NCBI RefSeq assembly: GCF_003076135.1
Contig: NZ_QDGZ01000008.1
Location: forward strand, 62,001-126,000
Reading direction: 5' to 3'
DNA from: Nocardioides gansuensis
GTDB taxonomy: Bacteria; Actinomycetota; Actinomycetes; Propionibacteriales; Nocardioidaceae
DNA: 64,000 bases
Shown: in pieces, positions 8,325-17,032 of the stretch
Numbering within the stretch: position 1 is the first letter of the stretch
Layout: every line of letters begins with the position of its first letter
The notes under the pieces: model-generated
The model's input: only the letters and a program-made list of their open reading frames with translations
Databases searched by the model: none
What the model was told of the DNA's origin: nothing
Program-made: the position numbers and the translations under genes

Positions 8325-8433
8325 GTCCCCACCGTCGGCGGCAGCGGGATGGGCGGACAATGGGCCGGCCCTACACTTCGGAGCAGGGATGGCTGTGGCC
8401 CGGCGCCACCACGGATGTGGAGGACCCGTCGTT

Positions 8434-8463
8434 TTGCAGGCACCTCACCGCATCCCGTAGTCT
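8434..8463 (+). promoter_or_regulatory. Housekeeping promoter of rplU-rpmA
   Basis: TTGCAG (8434-8439), 18-bp spacer, TAGTCT (8458-8463). Both hexamers are close to the actinobacterial principal sigma consensus. The start would lie near 8470, giving a leader of about 147 nt before rplU. Confidence 0.6.
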
Positions 8464-8511
8464 TGCCCTTCGGCGTGTTCGAGCGCGCCGTTCCCGCGCG
8501 CCGGCGTGACG

Positions 8512-8546
8512 GCGCACCCCATCCCGGCAACGGGATGCGCGTGTGC
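8512..8546 (+). promoter_or_regulatory. GNRA-capped hairpin in the rplU leader
   Basis: CATCCCG and CGGGATG form a perfect 7-bp stem closed by a GCAA tetraloop (8520-8537). Outside a 2x3 internal loop, GCGCAC (8512-8517) pairs with GTGTGC (8541-8546) with one G-U wobble. A bulged GC stem with a GNRA cap 70 nt before a ribosomal protein gene is a candidate binding site for L21 or another regulator. It matches no leader I can name. Confidence 0.45.
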
Positions 8547-8616
8547 CCGCGCCCAGCGGCAGGCCCGACAGTTTTCACAGACAGAAGTTCAGCAGTTCCG
8601 ACGAGGAGGAGTCGCC

Positions 8617-8922
8617 GTGTACGCGATCGTGCGCAGTGGCAGCAAGCAGCAGAAGGTTGCCGTGGGCGACGTCATCGAGATCGACCGCGTTGCCGACGCG
8701 ACCGAGGGCGACTCCGTCACCCTTCCCGTCGTGATGGTCGTCGATGGCGAGACCGTGACCGCGACCGGGCTGGACAAGGCTGCCGTCAAGGCCGAGGTCG
8801 TCGGCTCCACCAAGGGCCCGAAGATCGTCATCCAGAAGTACAAGAACAAGACCGGTTACAAGAAGCGCCAGGGTCACCGCCAGAAGTACACCCAGGTCAA
8901 GGTCACTGACATCTCCCTCTGA
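8617..8922 (+). CDS. rplU: 50S ribosomal protein L21
   Basis: 101 aa starting GTG: VYAIVRSGSKQQKVAVGD, then GPKIVIQKYKNKTGYKKRQGHRQ, the C-terminal L21 signature. It binds 23S rRNA in the large subunit. GTG at 8617 is preferred because GAGGAGGAG sits 5-6 nt upstream and the protein then has the standard L21 length; extending upstream adds unconserved residues. It is followed after 33 nt by rpmA. Confidence 0.97.
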   Translation: MYAIVRSGSKQQKVAVGDVIEIDRVADATEGDSVTLPVVMVVDGETVTATGLDKAAVKAEVVGSTKGPKIVIQKYKNKTGYKKRQGHRQKYTQVKVTDISL

Positions 8923-8955
8923 GCGCGCGCTCGGAAATCCCGAAGGACTGAATCC

Positions 8956-9210
8956 ATGGCTCACAAGAAGGGTGCCGCGAGCACCAAGAACGGTCGTGAC
9001 TCCAACGCGCAGCGCCTCGGCGTGAAGCGCTTCGGCGGCCAGGTCGTCAACGCCGGCGAGATCATCGTCCGCCAGCGCGGCACGCACTTCCACCCCGGTG
9101 CGGGCGTGGGCCGTGGCGGCGACGACACCCTGTTCGCGCTGATCGCGGGCGCGGTCGAGTTCGGCACCAAGCGCGGCCGCAAGGTCGTCAACATCGTCCC
9201 GGGCGAGTGA
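8956..9210 (+). CDS. rpmA: 50S ribosomal protein L27
   Basis: 84 aa, MAHKKGAASTKNGRDSNAQRLG, the N-terminal tail that reaches the peptidyl transferase centre. The body contains GTHFHPGAGVGRGGDDTLFA. It starts directly with MAHKK and has no cleavable extension of the Firmicutes type. An AAGGA-like ribosome binding site precedes it. It is co-transcribed with rplU and ended by the hairpin at 9236-9269. Confidence 0.98.
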   Translation: MAHKKGAASTKNGRDSNAQRLGVKRFGGQVVNAGEIIVRQRGTHFHPGAGVGRGGDDTLFALIAGAVEFGTKRGRKVVNIVPGE

Positions 9211-9235
9211 CGCCTCGTCACTGACACCGGCACTC

Positions 9236-9269
9236 GGAGGGCGTCCCTAGACTCGGGGACGCCCTCCTT
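9236..9269 (+). terminator. Intrinsic terminator after rpmA
   Basis: GGAGGGCGTCCC and GGGACGCCCTCC form a perfect 12-bp stem with an 8-nt loop, 25 nt after rpmA, followed by TTGCATTTC. The loop contains TAGACT, a good -10 hexamer, so the site may also hold the obgE promoter. Confidence 0.75.
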
Positions 9270-9317
9270 GCATTTCTCCGGCGGCATCGTGCCGCCGCCT
9301 TTCGAGAGGAACCCCCG

Positions 9318-10871
9318 ATGGCTGTCCCCACGTTCGTCGACCAGGTGACGCTGCACGTCACCGCGGGGCGCGGCGGCAACGGCGTGGCGTCGGTGCACCG
9401 GGAGAAGTTCAAGCCCCTCGGCGGGCCGGACGGCGGCAACGGGGGCCCCGGCGGCTCCGTGATCCTGCGCGTCGACCCCGACGTCACCACCCTGATCGAC
9501 TACCACCACAGCCCGAAGCGGCGAGCCGAGCACGGAGGCCACGGCGCCGGCGCCCACCGCAACGGCGGCCACGGCGCCGACCTGGTGCTGCCGGTCCCGG
9601 ACGGCACGCTGGTCAAGGACATGGCCGGCAACGTGCTGGCCGACATGGTCGGCGCCGGCACCGAGCTCGTCGTCGCGACGGGCGGCCGCGGCGGCCTCGG
9701 CAACGCCGCTCTGGCGAGCTCCAAGCGCAAGGCACCGGGCTTCGCCCTCCTGGGCGAGCCCGGCGACGAGCTGGACATCCGCCTCGAGCTCAAGGTCGTC
9801 GCCGACATCGGGCTGGTCGGCTTCCCCAGTGCCGGCAAGTCGTCGCTGATCGCGGCGGTCAGCCGGGCCCGGCCCAAGATCGCCGACTACCCGTTCACCA
9901 CGCTGGTGCCCAACCTGGGCGTCGTCCGCGCGGGCGACACCACCTTCACCGTGGCCGACGTGCCCGGGCTGATCGAGGGCGCGGCCGAGGGCCGCGGCCT
10001 GGGCCACGACTTCCTGCGCCACATCGAGCGCTGCGCGGCGCTGGTGCACGTGATCGACACCGCCACCATCGAGCCGGGCCGCAACCCGATCGACGACCTG
10101 GAGGTCATCGAGGACGAGCTGCGCCGCTACGGCGGGCTCGAGGACCGCCCGCGCCTGGTCGCGCTCAACAAGATCGACGTCCCGGACGGCAGCGAGATCG
10201 CCGACATGGTCGTCGACGACCTCCGCGCCCGCGGCCTGCGGGTCTTCCCCGTCTCGGCTGCCAGCGGCGCCGGGCTGCGCGAGCTCACCTTCGCGATGGC
10301 CGAGATCGTCCAGCGCTCGCGCGCCGACCGGCCGGTCGTCGAGGCCACCCGCATCGTGCTCCGGCCGCGGGCCCTCGACGGCGGAGGCGACTTCTCGGTG
10401 GAGGAGAGCCCCGAGGGGTGGCGCGTGCGCGGCGAGAAGCCCGAGCGCTGGGTGCGCCAGACCGACTTCAGCAACGACGAGGCCGTCGGCTTCCTCGCCG
10501 ACCGGCTCAACCGCCTCGGCGTCGAGGACCGGCTGGTCAAGCTCGGCGCCCAGGAGGGCGACACGGTCCTCATCGGGCCCGACACCAACGCGGTCGTCTT
10601 CGACTTCAAGCCCGGCATCGAGGCCGGCGCCGAGATGCTCGGCCGCCGTGGCGAGGACCAGCGCTTCGACGAGTCGCGACCGGCCGCCCGCCGGCGCCGT
10701 GAGATCGACGAGGCGATGGACGACCGCGCCGAGGGTGAGACCCGCGCCGACGTGGCCCGGCGGCTCGACCGCGACAAGACGGGCGGGCGCCGCACCGGCA
10801 GCTCCGGTGTCGGGCCGATGGCCTACGAGATCGGCTCCTCCGACGACCCCGACTGGGACGGCCAGGAGTGA
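9318..10871 (+). CDS. obgE: Obg family GTPase
   Basis: 517 aa. The Gly-rich Obg fold (1-160, GRGGNGVASVHREKF, GGNGGPGGSV) is followed by the GTPase domain: G1 GFPSAGKSS at about 168, G3 DVPGLIEGA, G4 NKID, G5 SAASGAGL. A C-terminal OCT domain (about 350-430, RWVRQTDFSNDEAVGFLADRL) and a charged tail of some 70 residues complete it. It acts in late 50S assembly and stress control, consistent with its place after rplU-rpmA. The start follows GAGAGGAACCCCCG. Its stop overlaps the proB start by 4 nt. Confidence 0.97.
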   Translation: MAVPTFVDQVTLHVTAGRGGNGVASVHREKFKPLGGPDGGNGGPGGSVILRVDPDVTTLIDYHHSPKRRAEHGGHGAGAHRNGGHGADLVLPVPDGTLVKDMAGNVLADMVGAGTELVVATGGRGGLGNAALASSKRKAPGFALLGEPGDELDIRLELKVVADIGLVGFPSAGKSSLIAAVSRARPKIADYPFTTLVPNLGVVRAGDTTFTVADVPGLIEGAAEGRGLGHDFLRHIERCAALVHVIDTATIEPGRNPIDDLEVIEDELRRYGGLEDRPRLVALNKIDVPDGSEIADMVVDDLRARGLRVFPVSAASGAGLRELTFAMAEIVQRSRADRPVVEATRIVLRPRALDGGGDFSVEESPEGWRVRGEKPERWVRQTDFSNDEAVGFLADRLNRLGVEDRLVKLGAQEGDTVLIGPDTNAVVFDFKPGIEAGAEMLGRRGEDQRFDESRPAARRRREIDEAMDDRAEGETRADVARRLDRDKTGGRRTGSSGVGPMAYEIGSSDDPDWDGQE

Positions 10872-11992
10872 GCGCTCGCCCGCGGGCGGACCTGCTGGAG
10901 CACGCCCGGCGCATCGTGGTGAAGGTCGGCTCGTCGTCGCTGACGACGGCCGAGGGCGGCATCGACCCGGCTCGCGTGCGCCAGCTCGTCGAGGTGCTCG
11001 CGGCGACCGCGGGCAGGGGCGCGGAGGTCGTCCTGGTCTCCTCGGGTGCCATCGCGGCCGGGCTCGCGCCGCTGGGCATGCGCCGGCGCCCGAAGGCGCT
11101 CGCGGCGCAGCAGGCGGCGGCCAGCGTCGGCCAGGGCCTGCTGGCCCACCGCTACCAGGAGGAGTTCGCCCGGCACGGCCTGGTGACCGGGCAGGTCCTC
11201 CTGACCGTCGACGACGTCACCCGGCGCTCCCACTACCGCAACGCCTACGCGACCTTCGCCAAGCTGCTCGAGCTCGGCGTCATCCCGATCGTCAACGAGA
11301 ACGACACCGTCGCGACCTCCGAGATCCGCTTCGGCGACAACGACCGGCTGGCCGCGCTCGTCGCCCACCTGGTGCACGCCGACCTGCTGGTGCTGCTCTC
11401 CGACGTCGACGGCCTGTACGACGGTCCGCCGACGCGGCCGGGCAGCCGACTGCTGCCCGAGGTGCGCTCGGGCGCCGACCTCGCGCACGTGGTCGTCGGC
11501 GCCGCAGGAGCGGCCGGCGTGGGCACGGGCGGCATGACCACCAAGCTGGAGGCGGCCCGGATCGCCACGGGCGCCGGCATCCCCGTCGTCCTCACCGCCG
11601 CCGACCGGGCAGCGGCGGCGCTGGCCGGGGGAGACGTCGGCACGCTGTTCCACCCGACCGGCAAGCGCCGGCCCACCCGCCTGCTGTGGCTGGCGCACGC
11701 CACCGAGCCGAAGGGGGCGCTGCACCTCGACGCCGGCGCCGTCCGCGCGGTCGTCGAGCGTCGTGCCTCCCTCCTCCCGGCCGGGGTGACAGGAGTCACC
11801 GGCTCGTTCGTGGGAGGCGACCCCGTCGACCTCGTCGACCCGGCCGGCGTCCCGGTCGCGCGCGGCCTGGTCAACTTCGACGCCGAGGAGCTGCCGTCGC
11901 TGCTCGGCCGCTCCACCCGCGACCTCAAGGCCGAGCTGGGAGTCGGCTACGAGCGCGAGGTGGTGCACCGCGACGACCTCGTGCTGCTGTGA
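10868..11992 (+). CDS. proB: Glutamate 5-kinase
   Basis: 374 aa, GTG start overlapping the obgE stop as GTGA. The amino acid kinase domain has IVVKVGSSSLT, VSSGAIAAGL, NENDTVA and LLSDVDGLYD with GTGGMTTKLEAA (about 220). A C-terminal PUA domain follows (about 280-370, GALHLDAGAVRAV). It phosphorylates glutamate in the first step of proline synthesis. proA often follows proB in Actinobacteria; here the next gene is a cysteine desulfurase with its own promoter, so proA lies elsewhere. Confidence 0.95.
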   Translation: MSARPRADLLEHARRIVVKVGSSSLTTAEGGIDPARVRQLVEVLAATAGRGAEVVLVSSGAIAAGLAPLGMRRRPKALAAQQAAASVGQGLLAHRYQEEFARHGLVTGQVLLTVDDVTRRSHYRNAYATFAKLLELGVIPIVNENDTVATSEIRFGDNDRLAALVAHLVHADLLVLLSDVDGLYDGPPTRPGSRLLPEVRSGADLAHVVVGAAGAAGVGTGGMTTKLEAARIATGAGIPVVLTAADRAAAALAGGDVGTLFHPTGKRRPTRLLWLAHATEPKGALHLDAGAVRAVVERRASLLPAGVTGVTGSFVGGDPVDLVDPAGVPVARGLVNFDAEELPSLLGRSTRDLKAELGVGYEREVVHRDDLVLL

Positions 11993-12026
11993 CCGAGACG
12001 ATGGCGGACCCCGCGGCCGGCCCGCG

Positions 12027-12032
12027 TAGTCT
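12027..12032 (+). promoter_or_regulatory. -10 box upstream of the sulfur operon
   Basis: TAGTCT, 9 nt before the ATG of the cysteine desulfurase gene. The transcript would be leaderless or nearly so; no ribosome binding site is visible. Confidence 0.5.
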
Positions 12033-12041
12033 TGACCGGTC

Positions 12042-13211
12042 ATGACCGCCTACCTCGACCACGCTGCGACGACGCCGATGCTGCGCGTCGCGATCGAGGC
12101 CATGAGCGCCCACCTCGCGATCGTCGGCAACGCCAGCTCGCTGCACGCCTCGGGCCGCCTGGCGCGCAGGGTCGTGGAGGAGTCGCGCGAGACCATCGCG
12201 CGGGCGCTGGGCTGCCGGCCGGGCGACGTCGTGTTCACCTCCGGTGGCACGGAGTCCGACAACCTCGCGCTCAAGGGCATCTTCTGGTCGCGCCACGCGG
12301 AGGACCCGCGCCGCACCCGCATCCTGTCGACCGAGGTCGAGCACCACGCCGTGCTCGACCCCCTGCAGTGGCTCGCCGACCACGGCGCCGAGGTCGAGCT
12401 GCTGCCGGTCGACGACCGCTGCGTGCTCGACGTCGAGGCGCTGCGGGCGGCCGTCGAGCGCGACCCCACGTCCGTGGCGCTGATCAGCGTGATGTGGGCC
12501 AACAACGAGGTCGGCTCGCTCCAGCCGCTGCAGGACGTCGTGGCTCTGGCGGCCGAGCACGGCATCCCGGTGCACACCGACGCGGTCCAGGCCGTCGGGG
12601 CCTCACCCGTGGACTTCGCGGCGGCCGGCGTCGACGCCCTCACGTTCACCGGACACAAGCTCGGCGGCCCCTACGGCGTCGGCGCCCTCGTCGTACGCCG
12701 CGACCTCGAGGTCGCCGCGCTGCTGCACGGCGGCGGACAGGAGCGCGGCATCCGCAGTGGCACGCTCGACGTGCCCGCCATCGCCGGCCTCGCGGCGGCG
12801 GTCGAGGAGGCCGTGAAGCGGCAGCCCGAGCACGCCGAGCGCGTCGCGGCGCTGCGCGACGACCTGGTCCGACGTGTCACCGAGGCGGTCCCCGACGCCC
12901 ACCTGCATGGAGCGCCGGCCGGGCCCGGCCGGCTGCCCGGCAACGCCCACATCGGCTTCCCGGGCTGCGAGGGCGACTCGCTGCTCATGCTCCTCGACGC
13001 CCGCGGCATCGAGTGCTCCACCGGCTCCGCCTGCTCCGCCGGGGTGCCGCAGCCGTCCCACGTGCTGCTCGCCATGGGCTGCGACGCCGACCAGGCCCGC
13101 CACTCGCTGCGGTTCTCGCTCGGGCACACCTCCACCCGGGCCGACGTCGACGCGGTCGTGGAGGCGATCGGCCCGGTGGTGGAGCGGGCGCGCGCCGCCA
13201 GGGCCCGCTGA
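12042..13211 (+). CDS. Cysteine desulfurase (NifS/IscS class)
   Basis: 389 aa PLP enzyme. It has the N-terminal YLDHAATTPM, SGGTESDNLAL, the Schiff-base lysine in TGHKLGG (Lys206) and the persulfide-forming Cys331 in STGSACSAG. It releases sulfur from cysteine as an enzyme-bound persulfide. The next gene, mnmA, starts 1 nt before this stop ends. In B. subtilis the paired YrvO passes sulfur straight to MnmA; the same dedicated role is likely here, as no iscU or tusA lies nearby. General Fe-S work cannot be excluded. Confidence 0.93.
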   Translation: MTAYLDHAATTPMLRVAIEAMSAHLAIVGNASSLHASGRLARRVVEESRETIARALGCRPGDVVFTSGGTESDNLALKGIFWSRHAEDPRRTRILSTEVEHHAVLDPLQWLADHGAEVELLPVDDRCVLDVEALRAAVERDPTSVALISVMWANNEVGSLQPLQDVVALAAEHGIPVHTDAVQAVGASPVDFAAAGVDALTFTGHKLGGPYGVGALVVRRDLEVAALLHGGGQERGIRSGTLDVPAIAGLAAAVEEAVKRQPEHAERVAALRDDLVRRVTEAVPDAHLHGAPAGPGRLPGNAHIGFPGCEGDSLLMLLDARGIECSTGSACSAGVPQPSHVLLAMGCDADQARHSLRFSLGHTSTRADVDAVVEAIGPVVERARAARAR

Positions 13212-14311
13212 TGCGAGTCCTCGCGGCCATGTCCGGCGGGGTCGACTCCGCCGTCGCGGCCGCTCGCGCTGCCGAGGCCCGGCACGACGTGACCGGCATC
13301 CACCTCGCGCTCTCGCGCAACCCGCAGTCCTACCGCACCGGTGCCCGCGGCTGCTGCACGATCGAGGACGCCAACGACGCCCGCCGGGCCGCCGACGTGA
13401 TCGGCATCCCGTTCTACGTCTGGGACCTCTCCGACCGCTTCCACGAGGACGTCGTGGAGGACTTCATGGACGAGTACGCCGCCGGCCGCACCCCCAACCC
13501 CTGCCTGCGCTGCAACGAGAAGATCAAGTTCGCCGCCGTCCTCGACCGGGCGCTCGCGCTGGGCTTCGACGCGGTCGCCACCGGCCACTACGCCCAGCTG
13601 CACACCGGCGCAGACGGGCTGATCGAGCTGCACCGCGCCGCCGACCACGGCAAGGACCAGTCCTACGTGCTCGGCGTCCTCACCCAGGAGCAGCTCGCCC
13701 ACTCGATGTTCCCGCTCGGCGACACCACCAAGGACGTCGTACGCCGCGAGGCCGCGCAGCGCGGCCTGCTGGTCGCCGACAAGCCGGACTCCCACGACAT
13801 CTGCTTCGTCGCCGACGGCGACAACGCGGGCTGGCTGCGGGAGAAGCTCGGCGACCGCGCGCCCAACCACGGCGGGGCGATCGTCGACGACGCGACCGGC
13901 GAGGTGGTCGGCAGCCACGAGGGCACGTTCGGCTTCACCATCGGCCAGCGCCGCGGGCTCCGGCTCGGGGTGCCGGCTCCCGACGGGAAGCCGCGCTACG
14001 TCCTCGACATCGAGCCGGTGACCGGCACGGTCACCGTCGGGCCTCGCGAGGGACTGCGGGTCGACCGGGTGACCGGCATCAGGCCGCGCTGGTGCGGCAC
14101 CGTGCCGACCCGGCTGGCCGGGCCCGGCGTCACGGTGCAGCTGCGCGCGCACGGCCGCGAGCATCCCGCCGCCGTGCGGGTCGAGGGCGAGCGCGTCGAG
14201 ATCGAGCTGCTCGAGCCGGCCGAGGGCATCGCGCCCGGCCAGGCCGCCGTGATCTACGACGGCACCCGGGTCGTCGGCTCGGCCACCATCAGCGCGACGG
14301 GCCGCGCATGA
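13211..14311 (+). CDS. mnmA: tRNA 2-thiouridylase MnmA
   Basis: 366 aa. The N-terminal PP-loop SGGVDSA (residues 8-14) activates U34 with ATP. Cys98 in NPCLRCN and Cys198 in SHDICFV are the two catalytic cysteines, and FTIGQRRGLRLG marks the central domain. The C-terminal beta barrel ends at ATISATGRA. It makes s2U34 in tRNAs for Lys, Glu and Gln. Start: the ATG overlaps the desulfurase stop by one base, giving tight coupling to the sulfur donor. Confidence 0.96.
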   Translation: MRVLAAMSGGVDSAVAAARAAEARHDVTGIHLALSRNPQSYRTGARGCCTIEDANDARRAADVIGIPFYVWDLSDRFHEDVVEDFMDEYAAGRTPNPCLRCNEKIKFAAVLDRALALGFDAVATGHYAQLHTGADGLIELHRAADHGKDQSYVLGVLTQEQLAHSMFPLGDTTKDVVRREAAQRGLLVADKPDSHDICFVADGDNAGWLREKLGDRAPNHGGAIVDDATGEVVGSHEGTFGFTIGQRRGLRLGVPAPDGKPRYVLDIEPVTGTVTVGPREGLRVDRVTGIRPRWCGTVPTRLAGPGVTVQLRAHGREHPAAVRVEGERVEIELLEPAEGIAPGQAAVIYDGTRVVGSATISATGRA

Positions 14312-15294
14312 GCCTCTCGACGGGCATCGGCTCGTTCCCGGGCGACGACGACCGGGCGTACGCCGAGGCGGTGCGCGTCGTCCTCGGCGAGCTGCCGGAC
14401 CTCCCTCACGTGCCGGAGCTGCCCGGCCGCGGCGCGATCGCCACGATGACCGGCCGGGCCCTGGCCGTCGTCGACGGCGTCACGGCGGACCTGCAGCCGG
14501 CCGGCTGGCGGCTCACCGACACGAGCGGCATCGACCACCGCCGGGCCCGCTCCCTCCTCGCCCAGGACCTCGACCAGGTCGAGGAGCAGGCGCAGGAACA
14601 CCGGGGCGCGTTCAAGACCCAGGTCGCCGGCCCGTGGACCCTCGCGGCGACCGTGGAGAAGCCCCGCGGCGACAAGGTGCTGTCCGACCACGGTGCACGG
14701 CGCGAGCTCGCTCAGGCGCTCGCCGAGGGCGTGCGCGGCCATGTCGCCGACCTGCGTCGCCGGCTGCCCGGCGTCGACCGGCTGGTGGTGCAGGTCGACG
14801 AGCCGGCGCTCGCGGCCGTGCTCGACGGCAAGGTGCCGACGGCGTCCGGCTTCGGCCGGCACCGCACGGTCGACCTGCCCGAGGCCTCCGCGGCGCTGGA
14901 GTGGGTGCTCGCCGCGATCACCGAGTCGGGCGCCGAGCCATGGGTGCACTCGTGCGCGCCGCGCAGCCGCTGGTCGCTGGTGCGCGGCGCCGGCGCGGTC
15001 GGGCTGAGCGCCGACCTGGCGGTGCTCGACGCGGGGGACCTCGACGCCTTCGCCGCAGCCGTGGAGGATGGCGGCACGATCGCGCTCGGGCTCGTGCCGA
15101 CCAGCGAGGCGGACCTCACCGACGCGGTGCTGGTGGAGCGCGTCCTGCGCTGGCTCGACATGCTCGGGCTCGACCCCGCCGAGGTGGGGGAGCGGCTCGT
15201 CGTCACGCCCACCTGCGGGCTCGCCGGCGCGTCCGCCGTCTGGGCTCGGCGGGCCCTGGAGCTCTCCCGTGAGGCGGCGCTCCGGCTGGGGTGA
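14308..15294 (+). CDS. Cobalamin-independent methionine synthase-like (MetE C-terminal) protein
   Basis: 328 aa, about the size of the catalytic half of MetE only. Zinc-ligand candidates are His214 and Cys216 in VHSCAP and Cys303 in TPTCGLAG, as in the C-terminal barrel of MetE. DEPAL (about 168) lies at the homocysteine pocket. The start overlaps mnmA by 4 nt (ATGA). Such core proteins in Actinobacteria and Archaea are annotated methionine synthase II; their methyl donor is uncertain. With the desulfurase and MnmA it makes a sulfur-metabolism operon. Confidence 0.8.
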   Translation: MSLSTGIGSFPGDDDRAYAEAVRVVLGELPDLPHVPELPGRGAIATMTGRALAVVDGVTADLQPAGWRLTDTSGIDHRRARSLLAQDLDQVEEQAQEHRGAFKTQVAGPWTLAATVEKPRGDKVLSDHGARRELAQALAEGVRGHVADLRRRLPGVDRLVVQVDEPALAAVLDGKVPTASGFGRHRTVDLPEASAALEWVLAAITESGAEPWVHSCAPRSRWSLVRGAGAVGLSADLAVLDAGDLDAFAAAVEDGGTIALGLVPTSEADLTDAVLVERVLRWLDMLGLDPAEVGERLVVTPTCGLAGASAVWARRALELSREAALRLG

Positions 15295-15312
15295 CCCTCG
15301 GGGTGCCAGGAG

Positions 15313-15345
15313 CGTCCTGGTCGCGGAGCGAGGAGCGCCGGGACG
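15313..15345. terminator. Hairpin between convergent genes
   Basis: CGTCCTGG (15313-15320) pairs with CCGGGACG (15338-15345), 8 bp with one wobble, 17-nt loop, between the MetE-like gene and the convergent MFS gene. There is no T-run. It is a possible bidirectional terminator. Confidence 0.35.
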
Positions 15346-15351
15346 GAGTCG

Positions 15352-16998
15352 TCAGCCGACGTGGACGCCCTCGGGCGCCTCGGTGGCCAGCTCCTCGTGC
15401 CTGACGCCGAGGCCGAGCCAGACGATGGCGGAGGACGCCACCATCATCAGCGAGCCGACGAGGAACGCCATCGTCGCTCCCTCGGTGAAGGCGCCGAGGC
15501 TGGCGAGCCGGTCGACGAGCGCGGTGAAGTCGGCCGACGGCATTCCCCGGTCGAGCCCCGCCTGCTGCGCAGCCGCCGCGAGGCCGGGGGCGATCTCGTC
15601 GGCCCGGCCCGAGGCGAAGTGGAGCGACACGGTGCTCAGGGTGGCCAGCCCGAGCGCGCCGCCCACCTGCTGCATGGTGTTGAGGACGCCCGAGCCGATG
15701 CCCGTGTCCCCCGCGCGGAGGTGGTGCACGGCCACCAGGGTCAGCGGCACGAAATTGAGGCCCATGCCGAACGCCATCAGCACGATGAACGGCAGCACCT
15801 GGGTCCAGTAGTTGACGTCCGAGCCGAGCGCGATGCCCTGCCCGCCCAGCGACTGGGGGATCGTCGCGAGGATCGAGGCGGGGTCCTCCGGGACGGTGAT
15901 CCGGTGGAAGCCGTAGAGGGCGACCGCGGAGAGCAGGGTGCCGACGCCGGACAGGTACCGCGGGTCGACCTTGCTGATCAGCTTGGAGGCCGTGGTCGCC
16001 GAGATGATCATCGCGATCGAGAACGGCAGGAAGGCGAAACCGGTCTGGAGCGGCGAGTAGCCCACCACCAGCTGGATGAGCAGGCTGAGGAAGAAGAACA
16101 TCGCGAACATCGCCGCCGGCACGATCATCATCACGGCGAAGGCGACGGCCCGGTTGCGGTTGGCGAACACGCGGAACGGCAGCAGCGGGTGCTCGACCCG
16201 CGACTCGATGAGCATGAAGATGCCGAGCAGCGCCGCGCCCACGACCAGGCTGGTGATCGTCCACTGGTCGCCCCAGCCGTAGCGCTCGTCGCCCGCGCGG
16301 GAGAGGCCGTAGACGATGCCGAGCAGGCCGAAGGTGCCGGTGATCGCGCCGGGGACGTCCAGCTCTCCCGAGTGGCGCTGGGACTCGGTGAAGAACTTCG
16401 GCGCGAAGAACGCAGCGGCGAGGCCGATCGGCACGACGATCAGGAAGGTGTAGCGCCAGCCGCTGATGCCGAGCGGCTCGTCGAGGCCGGTGAGCCAGCC
16501 GCCGAGGATGAGGCCCACGGCCGCGCCGATGCCGGCCATCGCGGCGTACACCGCGAAGGCGCGGTTGCGTTCCCTGCCTGCGGGGAACGTCGTGGTGATC
16601 AGGGCCAGCGCGGCGGGGGAGGCGAGGGCCGCGCCCAGGCCCTGGAAGCCCCGGGACCCGAGCAGCATGGCCTCGTTCTGCGCGATGCCACCCACCAGGG
16701 AGGCGACCGCGAAGATCACGACTCCGGTCATGAAGATGAGCCGGCGGCCGTAGAGGTCGGCCAGGCGGCCGCCGAGGAGCAGCAGGCCACCGAAGGTGAG
16801 GGCGTAGCCGGTCACGATCCAGGAGAGGTTGGCCTGCTCGATGTCGAGCTCCGCGCCGATGAAGGGCAGGGCGATGTTGGCGATGGTGCTGTCGAGCACC
16901 ACCATGAGCTGGGCCAGGGAGATCAGCACGAGTGCCCAGCGCAGGCGCCGGTGCTCCTCGGGCGTGACCTCGACGGGGACGTCGACGGTCTGGGCCAT
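15352..16998 (-). CDS. DHA2-family drug/H+ antiporter (MFS, 14 TM)
   Basis: 548 aa with 14 predicted membrane helices. The family motifs are visible: LDSTIANIALPFI in helix 1 (motif D1), then GGRLADLYGRRLIFMTG (motif A, about residues 77-93) in the first cytoplasmic loop. Length and motif D1 put it in the DHA2 branch with EmrB- and LfrA-like exporters. RBS AAGGAGG lies 8 nt before the ATG. It follows tetR by 34 nt on the same strand, so a drug-inducible efflux operon is likely. The substrate is unknown. Confidence 0.9.
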   Translation of the reverse strand: MAQTVDVPVEVTPEEHRRLRWALVLISLAQLMVVLDSTIANIALPFIGAELDIEQANLSWIVTGYALTFGGLLLLGGRLADLYGRRLIFMTGVVIFAVASLVGGIAQNEAMLLGSRGFQGLGAALASPAALALITTTFPAGRERNRAFAVYAAMAGIGAAVGLILGGWLTGLDEPLGISGWRYTFLIVVPIGLAAAFFAPKFFTESQRHSGELDVPGAITGTFGLLGIVYGLSRAGDERYGWGDQWTITSLVVGAALLGIFMLIESRVEHPLLPFRVFANRNRAVAFAVMMIVPAAMFAMFFFLSLLIQLVVGYSPLQTGFAFLPFSIAMIISATTASKLISKVDPRYLSGVGTLLSAVALYGFHRITVPEDPASILATIPQSLGGQGIALGSDVNYWTQVLPFIVLMAFGMGLNFVPLTLVAVHHLRAGDTGIGSGVLNTMQQVGGALGLATLSTVSLHFASGRADEIAPGLAAAAQQAGLDRGMPSADFTALVDRLASLGAFTEGATMAFLVGSLMMVASSAIVWLGLGVRHEELATEAPEGVHVG

Positions 16999-17032
16999 GG
17001 GTGGGCCCTCCTTCTCGATCAGGTGGGTGGGG

